Source: Pontibacter russatus (GTDB taxonomy: Bacteria > Bacteroidota > Bacteroidia > Cytophagales > Hymenobacteraceae). From it: a stretch of DNA of 64,000 nt. Of the stretch, positions 1 to 8,257 are shown in pieces. Position numbers and translations under genes: made by a program. Every line of letters starts with the position of its first letter. Position 1 is the stretch's first letter. A model generated the notes under the pieces. That model did not search any database. It was not told the origin of the DNA and saw nothing but the letters and a program-made list of their open reading frames with translations. The stretch spans positions 2,683,001-2,747,000 of the forward strand of contig NZ_CP047984.1 of the NCBI RefSeq assembly GCF_009931655.1, in the 5' to 3' direction.

Positions 1-294
1 ATGAAAGGTTTAGAGGAGGATGCAAGTAGCGCACGGCAGCTGATTGTGTATCCTAACCCGGGCACAGGAGACAGGTTTTATGTGGAGGCAAGGAACTTCG
101 GCAAGAACGAGACTGTCGCCCTCACCATGTCTGATGGACTAGGTCGCCTTATCAAATCCATCACACTTGCCACCGACGGCCAGGGAGCCTTCAGCACGGA
201 GGTGCTATTAGGTGGCCTTGTGAGCCGCGGTGTATATATCCTCAAAGCCAGCGCCGCGTCAGGCGCCGTACAGTCGAGGCTGGTAATCGAGTAA
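1..294 (+). CDS. C-terminal end of a T9SS-secreted protein (partial)
   Basis: The frame is open from the first base of the window, so the real gene almost certainly begins upstream. The visible 97 residues match a type A T9SS sorting domain (Por_Secre_tail): a VYPNPGTGDRF segment near residue 16, a central beta-rich stretch, then SRGVYILKAS and a short basic end. Such domains guide proteins through the Bacteroidota type IX system to the cell surface or medium. The catalytic or binding part is outside the window. It lies just upstream of a GH88 hydrolase and a sulfatase, so it may belong to the same sugar-use locus, but that is inference. Confidence 0.75.
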   Translation: MKGLEEDASSARQLIVYPNPGTGDRFYVEARNFGKNETVALTMSDGLGRLIKSITLATDGQGAFSTEVLLGGLVSRGVYILKASAASGAVQSRLVIE

Positions 295-419
295 AAGGGC
301 TTCATAAAGAAACAAAAGCTCAATTGCCTGCAATAAGCTCTCAAGAATTTCCGGGTATATAAATTTTATCATAAGTAACTCCGACTACTTGATTAGAATA
401 ACCATATTAAATAATAGAG

Positions 420-1595
420 ATGAAGTTTATATTGATAATCTTGTTGTCCTGTCTTGCGCTGGGCTCTGATGCCCAGACACCAGATGCAATTCCTGCGCAG
501 AAAGTAATCAAACTGGCCGAACTGCAATATCAGGCGTATATCGAAAAGTATACTAACAGCAATCAGTATCCCCGAAGCACAAATCCCGATGGGTCTTTAT
601 ACACCACTGGTTCAGGTCAATGGACTAGTGGGTTCTTCCCGGGCAGTTTATGGTACTTATACCGGATCACCAATAAAACGCAATGGCGGCAGGCGGCTGA
701 AAAATGGACCCAAGGCATTGAATCGCAAAAAAGCAACACCAGCACCCACGACTTGGGTTTCATGCTGTACAACTCTTTTGGGAATGGATTAAAGCTTACT
801 AATAACCAGACATATAAAAATATTCTGTTGCAGGGAGCCAACTCATTAGCTACTCGCTTTCATCCGGAAGTCGGCGCTATCAAGTCCTGGGATTTCGGAT
901 CATACTCTTACCCGGTAATTGTTGATAATTTAATGAACCTGGAGTACTTGTTCTGGGCCGCAAAAGCCAGTGGTAATGCTGCATTTTATAAGATAGCCGA
1001 AGCCCATGCTAATACTGATTTGAAAGACCGTTTCCGGGCAGACAATAGCAGCTATCATGTGCTGGATTATGACCCGGTAGCAGGTATAGTGTTAAGGAAG
1101 CTAACGGCCCAAGGGTATGCTAACTCCTCGTGCTGGGCAAGAGGCCAGGCATGGGGTATTTACGGGTATACGGTTCTGTATCGGGAAACTAAAAACATAA
1201 AATATTTGGAACAGGCAAAAAAAGCTGCGGATTACTTTCTGAGCCAGACTGACAAAATAGCTGACCATATTCCATATTGGGATTTTCAGGCACCGGATAT
1301 TCCCAGCGCTCCACGGGATGCCTCTTCAGCAGCCATTGCGGCATCGGCCTTAATTGAGTTGAGTAAATACGCCGGAACAAATAACCCATACCTGAGTAAA
1401 GCCGCCCAATTGATCAATAGTCTTTGCTCCGATAAATATTTAGCCAAGGCTGGCGCCAATAACTACTTCCTTTTAATGCACAGTACCGGCAATATGCCTA
1501 GTAAATCAGAAGTAGATGTACCGGAAGTGTATGCTGATTACTATTTACTGGAGGCAATTTGGCGTTATCAGAACTATGCTACTTTATCATTTTAA
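420..1595 (+). CDS. Glycoside hydrolase family 88 protein (unsaturated glucuronyl hydrolase)
   Basis: Predicted to remove the 4,5-unsaturated uronic acid left at the non-reducing end of oligosaccharides after polysaccharide lyase action. A signal peptide spans about residues 1-19 (hydrophobic core, then DAQ), so it is exported. The body is an (alpha/alpha)6-barrel-type sequence of normal length (391 residues). THDLGFM (Asp111) and IVDNLMN (Asp169) correspond to the two conserved aspartates of GH88, and RGQAWGIYG at about 242-250 is another family hallmark. The neighbouring sulfatase suggests a sulfated uronic-acid glycan as the source. GH105 is a related alternative, but the DLGF and DNLMN motifs favour GH88. 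Its composition is more AT-rich than the core genes in the window. Confidence 0.88.
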   Translation: MKFILIILLSCLALGSDAQTPDAIPAQKVIKLAELQYQAYIEKYTNSNQYPRSTNPDGSLYTTGSGQWTSGFFPGSLWYLYRITNKTQWRQAAEKWTQGIESQKSNTSTHDLGFMLYNSFGNGLKLTNNQTYKNILLQGANSLATRFHPEVGAIKSWDFGSYSYPVIVDNLMNLEYLFWAAKASGNAAFYKIAEAHANTDLKDRFRADNSSYHVLDYDPVAGIVLRKLTAQGYANSSCWARGQAWGIYGYTVLYRETKNIKYLEQAKKAADYFLSQTDKIADHIPYWDFQAPDIPSAPRDASSAAIAASALIELSKYAGTNNPYLSKAAQLINSLCSDKYLAKAGANNYFLLMHSTGNMPSKSEVDVPEVYADYYLLEAIWRYQNYATLSF

Positions 1596-1848
1596 GATTT
1601 CCAGGTTAGCTTAACGTGAACTCGGTAAGTATTCTAATATCCACTAAGAGACTATTTTAAAACCAGTTCAATCGGAAAATTTTAATTTTGTAAAAGTGGT
1701 TAAATGCTGTAAAAATGGCCTCTATGGCTATAGCCTCTGTTCGTTAATAGCTCTTTAGGTTTTAAAACAGCTACTAAACTCTATCCCACCTAATAGTTTT
1801 TATTTCTCCAGCTAAAGGACAGCTTAAAACAGCGAACTATAGTACGCA

Positions 1849-1921
1849 AGGGAATTGGTCACCTCAGATTAAGATAAAGGCCTGCAAGTCATTTATTTTA
1901 ATCTGAGGTGACCAATTCCCT
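1849..1921. repeat. Long near-perfect inverted repeat (hairpin)
   Basis: Bases 1849-1878 pair with 1892-1921 around a 13-base loop. The outer 24 pairs are perfect, then one G-T, then five more pairs. No T-tract follows directly, so this is not a standard intrinsic terminator. It lies in the gap between the GH88 and sulfatase genes. It could be a miniature element or a processed RNA structure. Confidence 0.8.
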
Positions 1922-1994
1922 CAATTATCGAACAATCTCTTTGATGATTTAACTGCCATCGCTGATTTTTGTCGTAATTAATAAGTGACTGAGG

Positions 1995-2049
1995 AATTAG
2001 TAAAAGAGGGGCTATAGTCAACTAAACTGTAGCTCCTCTTTTACTAGTT
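1995..2049. terminator. Hairpin resembling a bidirectional terminator
   Basis: A 20-pair core stem (1999-2018 with 2026-2045, two G-U pairs, 7-base loop) extends outward by several weaker pairs. The arms carry A-rich and T-rich stretches on both sides. It would suit transcription ending after the GH88 gene. From here to the sulfatase start I see no further gene. Confidence 0.5.
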
Positions 2050-2410
2050 TAGCCTTGGCCGATAAGTAATTTTATGTTCGGTAAGCAGGAACTTGCGGCA
2101 TGCTATAGCTTATTATAAAAACTGCGATAAGTCAAACAACAGATTTTATATCCGAGTTCTGTTTTGGCCCAAGCCACTTCGCCCCGGCACTAAGAATGAT
2201 GGCACCCGCCCTCTTGAATTGCAACGTTTTACCGGAGGCTCTCCCAGGCAGTAACCGCTGTAAAGAAGTAAAGCACCCTGTGCTGGCCAGGCGTTTGCGA
2301 CCGTCTTTAGCCCACCTTGGCCTGTGCTTCGGGTAAGCGAAGGTGGCCGGTGTTTGCGGCTATTTCATCCAACCTTTATGCAGTGCAGCGCCTTTTCTTA
2401 TATTTATCAT

Positions 2411-4165
2411 ATGATAGACTTAAAAAGGGCCTTGCTGCTGCTGTTGCACGCTTCCATGCTGGTGCTCTCCGGCTCTTCACAGGGTGTGGCGCAGGGCAAA
2501 GAGCCAAAGCCGAACGTGCTGATAATATTGACAGACGACCAGGGCTGGGGGGATTTAGGCTCTCATGGAAACAAGCTCCTGGAAACGCCCCATCTGGACG
2601 GGCTGGCCAAAATTTCAACGGAGCTCGAAAGATTCTACGTATCACCTGTCTGTGCGCCCAGTAGGGCCAGCCTGCTCACAGGGCGGTACAACCTTAGAAC
2701 CGGCACAAGCTGGGTAACCCACCGGAAGGAGGTGATGAGAAGCCGGGAGGTCACCATCGCAGAACTCCTTGGTTCCCACAACTACAGAACCGGCTACTAT
2801 GGAAAATGGCACAACGGCCAGCAGTACCCCACTGACCCGATAGGGCAGGGGTTTGAGCGGTTCTTCGGATTCAAAGAAGGGCATTTGAACAACTACTTCA
2901 ACACCAGTCTGACAAGTGGTTTTCAGGAGGTGGAGACAAGCGGTTATGTTCCGGACTTGCTGGCCGACAGCGCTATCTCATTCATCAGGAAGGAAGCGCC
3001 TTTTTTCTGCTACCTGGCGTTCAACACGCCCCACAGCCCTTTTCAGGTGCCGGAGGCGTATTTCAGGAAATACAAGGCCAAAGGGCTCGACGATAGAAAC
3101 GCGGCGGTGTATGCCATGGTGGAGAACATCGACATGAACGTGGGGAGAGTCCTGCGGGCCCTCAGGGAATCCGGGAAGGAGGAGGAGACCATTCTCATAT
3201 TTCTTTCCGACAATGGCCCCAATGGGCGGCGCTACAATGGAGGATTGAAAGGGATCAAGGGCTATGTAGACGAAGGGGGAGTGCGGGTCCCTTTCTTTAT
3301 CCGGTACCCGGCAGGTGGAATAGAGAGCGGGAGGGTCAGCCGGCAGTTTGGCGCCCATATAGATATTCTGCCGACCATCGCCGAACTCACTGGCATAAAG
3401 GTGCCCGACAGCCTGCAAATAGACGGCAGAAGCCTGTTGCCCATCATCAAAGGGAAGGGAGTCGCCTATCCGGGACGCGCGTTCTACACCCACCATGTTG
3501 ACCGGGAGTTCGATGCCATACCGGGTGCGGTAAGAACACACCAATACCTGCTTACGCTGATGCCGGAGGACACCTCCTTCTATGACCTCCTCAAGGACCC
3601 TTCCCAGGAGCATGACCTGGCGGACCGGCATCCGGAGCTGGTAAGGGAGTACATCCGGAAGTACCGGGCATGGTTTGGCGAGGTAACCGGAATGGGAGTG
3701 GAGCCTCCTCTTGTTCAGCTGGGAGATTCCCCGGCCCCGCTCACCTGGCTTCCGGCACCCGAGGCCAGCATATATGGGCGGGTGGATTTCAAGGGGGGAG
3801 AAGGCTGGGCGAACGACTGGCTTGTTAACTGGATAGGCCCTGCCGATTCAGCTGTGTGGGAGGTGGTGGCGAAGCGGCCGGGACAATACAGGGTAAGTGT
3901 GCAGCTCTCATCGGAAAAGCCGCTTGTGATTGCCTTGGAGCTGGATGGCAAGACCCACTATACAAAAATTGAAAGCCCGCAACAGGCGGTGCAGGTGCCT
4001 AACCGAGACCGCGTGCCAAGAGGCGAAGTGGAGGAAATGCGGTGGCCTGAAGTGACCCTGGCGACTGTTCAGATTCCGGCAGGTGTTCACCGGCTGAAAA
4101 TAAGCCCGGCAGGGGAGGTGGAGGGGGAACTGGCCATCAAAGCATTGAAATTAACCACGCTGTAA
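2411..4165 (+). CDS. Secreted sulfatase (family S1, Cys-type) with C-terminal beta-domain
   Basis: Hydrolyses sulfate esters, probably on polysaccharide chains. I chose the ATG that begins MIDLKRALLL because a clean signal peptide (about residues 1-27) follows it; an upstream in-frame start would add 29 unlikely residues. Seen: TDDQ at 41-44 (metal ligands), the maturation motif CAPSR with Cys81 to be converted to formylglycine, GKWH at 131-134, and a DNG motif in the second half. These are the standard S1 catalytic elements. The last roughly 120 residues resemble a beta-sandwich domain found behind some arylsulfatases. Cys-type sulfatases need a formylglycine-generating enzyme or anSME, which is not in the window. 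Pairs logically with the upstream GH88 enzyme. Confidence 0.92.
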   Translation: MIDLKRALLLLLHASMLVLSGSSQGVAQGKEPKPNVLIILTDDQGWGDLGSHGNKLLETPHLDGLAKISTELERFYVSPVCAPSRASLLTGRYNLRTGTSWVTHRKEVMRSREVTIAELLGSHNYRTGYYGKWHNGQQYPTDPIGQGFERFFGFKEGHLNNYFNTSLTSGFQEVETSGYVPDLLADSAISFIRKEAPFFCYLAFNTPHSPFQVPEAYFRKYKAKGLDDRNAAVYAMVENIDMNVGRVLRALRESGKEEETILIFLSDNGPNGRRYNGGLKGIKGYVDEGGVRVPFFIRYPAGGIESGRVSRQFGAHIDILPTIAELTGIKVPDSLQIDGRSLLPIIKGKGVAYPGRAFYTHHVDREFDAIPGAVRTHQYLLTLMPEDTSFYDLLKDPSQEHDLADRHPELVREYIRKYRAWFGEVTGMGVEPPLVQLGDSPAPLTWLPAPEASIYGRVDFKGGEGWANDWLVNWIGPADSAVWEVVAKRPGQYRVSVQLSSEKPLVIALELDGKTHYTKIESPQQAVQVPNRDRVPRGEVEEMRWPEVTLATVQIPAGVHRLKISPAGEVEGELAIKALKLTTL

Positions 4166-4174
4166 GGGTGCCTC

Positions 4175-4200
4175 GTCCTGAAATAGATTGACACTTTTTC
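4175..4200 (+). mobile_element. Solo IS3-type end (remnant)
   Basis: Reads CCTG-aa-ATAG-a-TTGACA-c-TTTTTC. This matches 20 of 24 positions of the orfA-side terminus of the IS3-family element at 7.1-8.7 kb, read inward. No transposase follows: the Rhs fragment starts 22 bases later. It is therefore a leftover end marking a deletion or recombination junction. Confidence 0.6.
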
Positions 4201-4222
4201 TACCCTAATCCTCTGCCGATAG

Positions 4223-5026
4223 CACTACGACCCTTGGGGACTGAATTTAGTGGGCATCGAAAAGCAAGGTTTGCCGGACCATAGGTTCCAGTACAACGGC
4301 AAGGAGAAGCAGACCGAGCTGGGGCTGGGTTGGATGGACTACGGGGCCAGGATGTACGACGCGCAGATCGGCAGGTGGCACGTGGTGGACCCGATGGCGG
4401 ATAATCATCATGGCTTTGCTCCTTATATCTACACCTTAAATAACCCGCTCAGATTCACGGATCCCTTTGGGATGGACACGCTCAGCGCCAATACATCGCA
4501 GCTTCCCAAGAAGAGTGATGTAATGTTCACTGATGATGGGTCTACTGCCACTATGAGCTTTGATGCTCCAGAGATAACTACTCAGGGACAAACTGAAGTA
4601 ACTCAAGACCAGGAATCAGGTGTCGATAAGGTTGAAGTAGTCGGAGATGCTAATGACTATATTGGGGGTGTTATTGCTTTGTTCGATCAAGCAGCAAAAA
4701 TTGGGTTAAAGGAGGTTCAGACTCTGAAAGGTATAAATGCTGCTAACATGCTTAGTCAGGCTAAACAATGGACAAAGTATACAGGGAGAGCTGGTATGGT
4801 AAGTAATTTTGTCGCTGTTACGGTAAGTGGCGCAGAAATGTATAATAGTGGGATGACAGTAGAAAGTACCGTAGAATTTGGAGTTGATGTAAGTATATTA
4901 GCTGTAGGCGCTATACCTTATGTCGGGCCTATAGCTTCAACAGCATTAGGTGCTATGAATTCAGGTGGGGCTTTTAATAATTACAAAAAGGATTTTTCTA
5001 ATTATATCAAAGAAAAAATAGAATAG
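4223..5026 (+). pseudogene. Displaced Rhs-core tip with C-terminal toxin-like domain
   Basis: Only the end of an Rhs (polymorphic toxin) protein is present. Rhs homology ([11 protein letters not shown]) begins right after an in-frame TAG; a GTG at 4250 could restart translation and give 258 residues. Seen from that start: the core hallmarks YGARMYD (31-37), [11 protein letters not shown] (41-51) and [13 protein letters not shown] (64-76), which is the usual boundary with the variable tip. The tip of about 180 residues is rich in Gly/Ala/Val with hydrophobic stretches ([16 protein letters not shown]) and ends in a basic segment. I do not recognise a catalytic motif; a membrane-active toxin is possible. 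No upstream Rhs repeats exist here, so this looks like an orphan tip. A small membrane protein gene follows after 2 bases. Confidence 0.75.
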
Positions 5027-5028
5027 AT

Positions 5029-5383
5029 ATGTTGAACTATAAATTTATGTATTATAAATTTTATATTTCCTTCTTAAAAATAGGTAAAGGAGATAATCCA
5101 GAGTTTAAAGCTTTAATATTTTTTACATTTTGGATATTTCTGTATATATTAAATATATATGGTATCATAGTGTATTATTTTGATAATATTCATGTTCCTG
5201 GATGGATAGGCGGAGCTTTAGGTTTGTTACTTCTTATTTGTGAGATCAAGTCAATTTAAAGATAATATTGACCAAAGTCATAAAATTCAGAGGAGGGGCA
5301 GCGTTTTAAATTTGGTAATTACTATAATGTTTTTATCAGCTCCATTCATAGGGATGGCTGTTATGTTTCTTCTATATAATTAG
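5029..5383 (+). pseudogene. Small membrane protein, candidate Rhs immunity, frameshifted
   Basis: Starts 2 bases after the Rhs-tip stop, the usual place of an immunity gene. The first frame gives 76 residues (to 5259) with two hydrophobic segments (FFTFWIFLYILNIYGIIVYY and GGALGLLLLIC). The +1 frame then continues without a stop to 5383 and encodes a basic linker (SHKIQRRGS) plus another membrane segment (LVITIMFLSAPFIGMAVMFL). Joined, they would give about 118 residues with three or four membrane spans. A one-base indel between about 5230 and 5255 explains this; sequencing error or frameshifting are alternatives. Strongly AT-rich compared with core genes, which suggests transfer together with the toxin tip. 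Confidence 0.6.
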
Positions 5384-5540
5384 TGCTATATTGAAGAATA
5401 TATCCTCTTAAGAGGCTGCTCTGCTTTTATACACAATGGCGCTAGCTTGCAGCCCGTGCTTTTATTATTAGCTGCCTAGTATTACGACATGTTATATAAG
5501 AACCGCTGGGGTTGCAAGTAGAGTTATTGAGTTGAAAATA

Positions 5541-5569
5541 AGAGGTCCGTCTGTTAAGGACGGACTTCT
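5541..5569. terminator. Hairpin terminator
   Basis: 11-base arms (5541-5551 and 5559-5569, one G-U) around a 7-base loop, with AT-rich DNA after it. Probably ends transcription of the Rhs/immunity unit. The rest of the gap from 5384 to the resolvase gene also holds an IS3-like end and a dyad just before the resolvase. Confidence 0.5.
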
Positions 5570-5643
5570 ATTATTTAATAGAATTAACGAAAAATCCTTA
5601 TATTTCATTAGTATAATATTTGCAAAACCTGTCTTACTGTTTT

Positions 5644-5663
5644 GTCCTGATATAGCTTGACAC
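5644..5663 (+). mobile_element. Second solo IS3-type end (remnant)
   Basis: Contains CCTG-at-ATAG-c-TTGACA, the same core as the remnant at 4175 and in the same orientation. Beyond TTGACAC the similarity ends. With the first remnant it brackets the Rhs tip and immunity gene as a direct pair, which fits transfer or rearrangement mediated by IS ends. Confidence 0.5.
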
Positions 5664-5744
5664 CAGCCGTCCCATAAACCCCCCGTTTTACGGGATCCGC
5701 GGACGCCCGGAGGAGCAGAGTGCACCGGCCGATTCCCGAATTGC

Positions 5745-5783
5745 CGTCTCACAAATCAAAAGGGATTTGGTATAATTGAGACG
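5745..5783. promoter_or_regulatory. Nested dyad upstream of resolvase (candidate res or operator site)
   Basis: CGTCTCA (5745-5751) pairs with TGAGACG (5777-5783), and CAAATC (5752-5757) with GATTTG (5764-5769). Serine resolvases commonly bind and recombine at sites just upstream of their own gene, and such sites contain inverted subsites. The dyad ends 17 bases before the chosen start codon. Confidence 0.4.
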
Positions 5784-5800
5784 AGTAAATGAGACATAGC

Positions 5801-6367
5801 ATGAAGATAGGATACGCCCGGGTCTCGGCTCAGGACCAGCGGCTGGAGCTGCAGACCGACGCCCTCGCCCAGTGCGGCTGCCAGCAGATCTACAAAGAGA
5901 GAAAGTTGTGCAAGATCAGGGAGCGCCCGGAGCTGGAGAATATGATAAGCCAGCTCCGCCCCGGTGACACGGTGGTGGTATGGAAGCTCGACCGGCTGGG
6001 CCGCTCGCTCCGGGACCTAATAGAGCTGGTGGCCGAGTTCAGGGAGCGGGGGGTGGAGTTCGTGAGCCTGCAGGACGGCATCAACACGGCCACGCCCACC
6101 GGCCGCTTCACCTTCAACGTCTTCGCCTCCCTGGCCGAGTTCGAGCTCATCCGCGAGCGCACCAACGCCGGGCTGACCTCGGCCAGGGCCAGGGGGAAAA
6201 AGGGCGGCAGACCGGCTGGGCTTTCCAAGACTGCGATGGAGAAGGCCAGGTCGGCCAGGATTCTCTATAACTCCAAGACCAAGACGGTGGAGGAGATAGC
6301 CAGCATCCTGGGCATCGGCCGGGCCACCTGCTACCGCTACCTCAGCCAAACGGCCTCCCTGGGCTGA
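5801..6367 (+). CDS. Serine recombinase / resolvase (Tn3-resolvase type)
   Basis: Catalyses site-specific DNA strand exchange through a serine. The start MKIGYARVS is preferred over the ATG four codons earlier because it is where the family begins. Seen in 188 residues: YARVSAQDQ with catalytic Ser9, WKLDRLGRS (about 61-69) holding conserved Asp64, Arg65 and Arg68, GRFTFNVFASLAEFE (about 101-115), the RERTNAGL linker helix, GKKGGRP, and a C-terminal helix-turn-helix (about 160-182, EEIASILGIGRATCYRYL). Length is normal for a small resolvase/invertase. GC-rich, unlike the Rhs cassette before it. It probably came with a plasmid or transposon; no partner transposase is adjacent. Confidence 0.92.
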   Translation: MKIGYARVSAQDQRLELQTDALAQCGCQQIYKERKLCKIRERPELENMISQLRPGDTVVVWKLDRLGRSLRDLIELVAEFRERGVEFVSLQDGINTATPTGRFTFNVFASLAEFELIRERTNAGLTSARARGKKGGRPAGLSKTAMEKARSARILYNSKTKTVEEIASILGIGRATCYRYLSQTASLG

Positions 6368-6801
6368 GCTACTCCGCGTCCCCTGTCCCTGCTGTCCCAC
6401 CCGGAGTGGTTTTGTGTGGTCGGGCACCAGGAGAATAAGATAAGATGGCAGCAAATGACACCACATGACAGCGGCGACCGAAGCGGGCGTCTGGCACCCA
6501 GCCGGTATAGAACCAGTAAAAAGCCGCCTTTCCAACCGGCAACAAACCGGCAAAAGTCACCTCTTGTAGACAGCCCCAAGCCGGTGCCTTTGACAAAAAA
6601 ACTGTCATTGTAGCAAATAAGGCTGTTCCAAGGGCTTCTCCTGTGAAAAAGGCCTCTGAGACAGCCTTCGCTGCCGGGTCCGGAAACAACCGCGCCTGGC
6701 CCAGGCGGTGCAAATAAAAGAGAGAAGCGTTTGCGTACCATATATTATTATATATATTTACATATATAATAACAGATTGTTAAACAGTCAATTCCTACAA
6801 C
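6368..6801. other. Gene-poor gap with a short AT microsatellite
   Basis: No convincing gene was found here. Short open frames on both strands lack family features. Around 6738-6775 there is a simple AT-rich tract of TATTA and ATATAT units, in contrast to the GC-rich flanks. The stretch probably represents decayed or rearranged accessory DNA. Confidence 0.5.
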
Positions 6802-7062
6802 ATGGTGGTAGCTGTCATCTTAACCGGCGTAATATTGCTGCTGGGTATCGCTTGCAGCGCCCTGGCGCTGCTTATGAGCAATGGAGAAGAGACGGGAGTA
6901 AAGCGCAGGGTGAGGTCAAGTCCTAACCCTGAGCCCTGCAGCCCTTCTGTCCCTGTGCCGGGCGCGCCGCGGCGGGTCAGACACCAGCCCCACCGCCTTT
7001 TCCCGGAGCCTGTTGCCATGGAGGCAGCAGCGGAAAAACCGGAAAGAAAGTTAGCGGTGTGA
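6802..7062 (+). CDS. Small putative membrane protein, uncertain
   Basis: Open frame of 86 residues starting MVVAVILTGVILLLG, with one strong N-terminal membrane segment (about 3-25), followed by a Pro/Arg-rich tail with no recognisable domain. It stands alone between the resolvase and the IS3 element. The hydrophobic start is gene-like, but the low-complexity rest and lack of a recognisable family make this doubtful. Confidence 0.3.
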   Translation: MVVAVILTGVILLLGIACSALALLMSNGEETGVKRRVRSSPNPEPCSPSVPVPGAPRRVRHQPHRLFPEPVAMEAAAEKPERKLAV

Positions 7063-7238
7063 GCCCTGTTCCGGGCGATTTGGGATTTCATCTCTCCGCG
7101 TATCAGAATTCGGCCGATTTAAGGGATGAGTACAGGACTGACCCGTCCTGGAAAAGTTGACGATTTTGAGTTGATAATAAATTTAAAGAATTAATACGGC
7201 TATAGCTTGTCAACTGTATTGATTTTGTCTTCGAATGT

Positions 7239-7258
7239 CTAGTTGAGTACTCAACTAG
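7239..7258. repeat. Perfect 20-bp palindrome
   Basis: CTAGTTGAGT followed by its exact reverse complement, inside the non-coding tail of the IS3 element. It may be a terminator-like or binding element of the insertion sequence. No function is assigned. Confidence 0.6.
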
Positions 7259-7294
7259 CTTGACGCTTTTTTATTCGGCAACCACTGTTATCGT

Positions 7295-7345
7295 AGCAGT
7301 GGACTTGTGGGTAACTCTGCAGGCGTTACCCACAAGTCCACTGCT
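7295..7345 (+). terminator. Strong hairpin with T-tract downstream of transposase gene
   Basis: A perfect 21-base stem (7295-7315 with 7325-7345), 9-base loop, followed by six T on the plus strand. On this strand it would stop transcripts entering the element from the left, which protects the transposase gene from outside antisense reading. This is a common arrangement in insertion sequences. Confidence 0.7.
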
Positions 7346-7353
7346 TTTTTAGC

Positions 7354-8257
7354 TTATATGGCATCCCCCTCACTCACGGAAGACTTATTCTTCCACTGCT
7401 TCGCCAAAGGCTCTTCCTCCTGGTGAGCTTGTGAGGGAGTCAAGCAACTACAGCTCATGTGAGGGCGAAGCGTGTTGTAATTGCGGATACCCTTTTCTAC
7501 AGCCCATAGAGCCTCCACATGTGTCTTGAACACCTGGTTGACCCTGGACTCATGCTTTAAGATACCATTCACCCTTTCGGCTATCTGATCCTCGTGCGCC
7601 TCTCCACTGTCTGTCATGCTGATGGCAATATCTGCTGCTTTTAGCTTCTTCACATATCCAAAGCTGCAGTACTGCACGCCCCGGTCAGAGTGGTGAATAA
7701 GCTTGCCGCCTTGTTTCCTGCGTGTGGCGAGCGCCATTTCTAAAGCTTTCAGACAACCTTCTGTGCTTAGAAACTGATGCAGGCAGTAGCCTACGATCTT
7801 CTTGGAATAAGCATCAGAACCAGAGACAGGTAGTTGAAGTCAAAGCCCGCATAGATGTAGGTCATGTCACACACCCAGACTTGCTCGGTCTCCAGAACTG
7901 GAAGCTGTTTGATCAGGTTAGGATACTCTCTTAAACGATGGTTAGAATGTGTGGTCTTGGGCGCAGATCTTTTATGGCGGATGAGCAGACGGTGTCCCCG
8001 GAGCAACTCATGCAGCCGGTCCCTGCCCATGGCAATCCCGCTTTTCTGCAGGGGTTCCCGCAGCAGTAGACACAGCCTCTTTGTCCCCAGCCCAGGAATC
8101 TCCCTCCTGATGGCAGTGACCAGATCCAACGCCAGCATAGCCTGGGCTGCGCGTTGATCCAGGAATACCCTTCGCTGATGAAACGCTTGACGGCTTTTAC
8201 CAAACAGTCGGCAAAGGTTACCGACACCTACCTTTGCTGTTCCCTTATACTGTAGGG
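7354..8257 (-). pseudogene. IS3-family transposase orfB, frameshifted
   Basis: Encodes the DDE integrase part of an IS3 transposase. The N-terminal half (GNLCRLFGKSRQAF through RHKRSAPKTTH to CDMTYIYAGFDFNYLSLVL) and the C-terminal half (KLIHHSDRGVQYCS to AERVNGILKHE) are in different frames. They join through KKIVGYCLHQFLSTEGCLKA if one base is restored near 7815. The three catalytic residues are all visible: Asp in CDMTY, Asp in HHSDRG and Glu in AERVNG. The 5' end follows orfA in the -1 frame, as is usual for programmed frameshifting in IS3 elements. The internal frameshift should abolish a full-length product. Confidence 0.85.

Noticed and set aside
2324-2410. Longer sulfatase start 29 codons upstream
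   Set aside because: It would place a non-signal sequence before a clean signal peptide.
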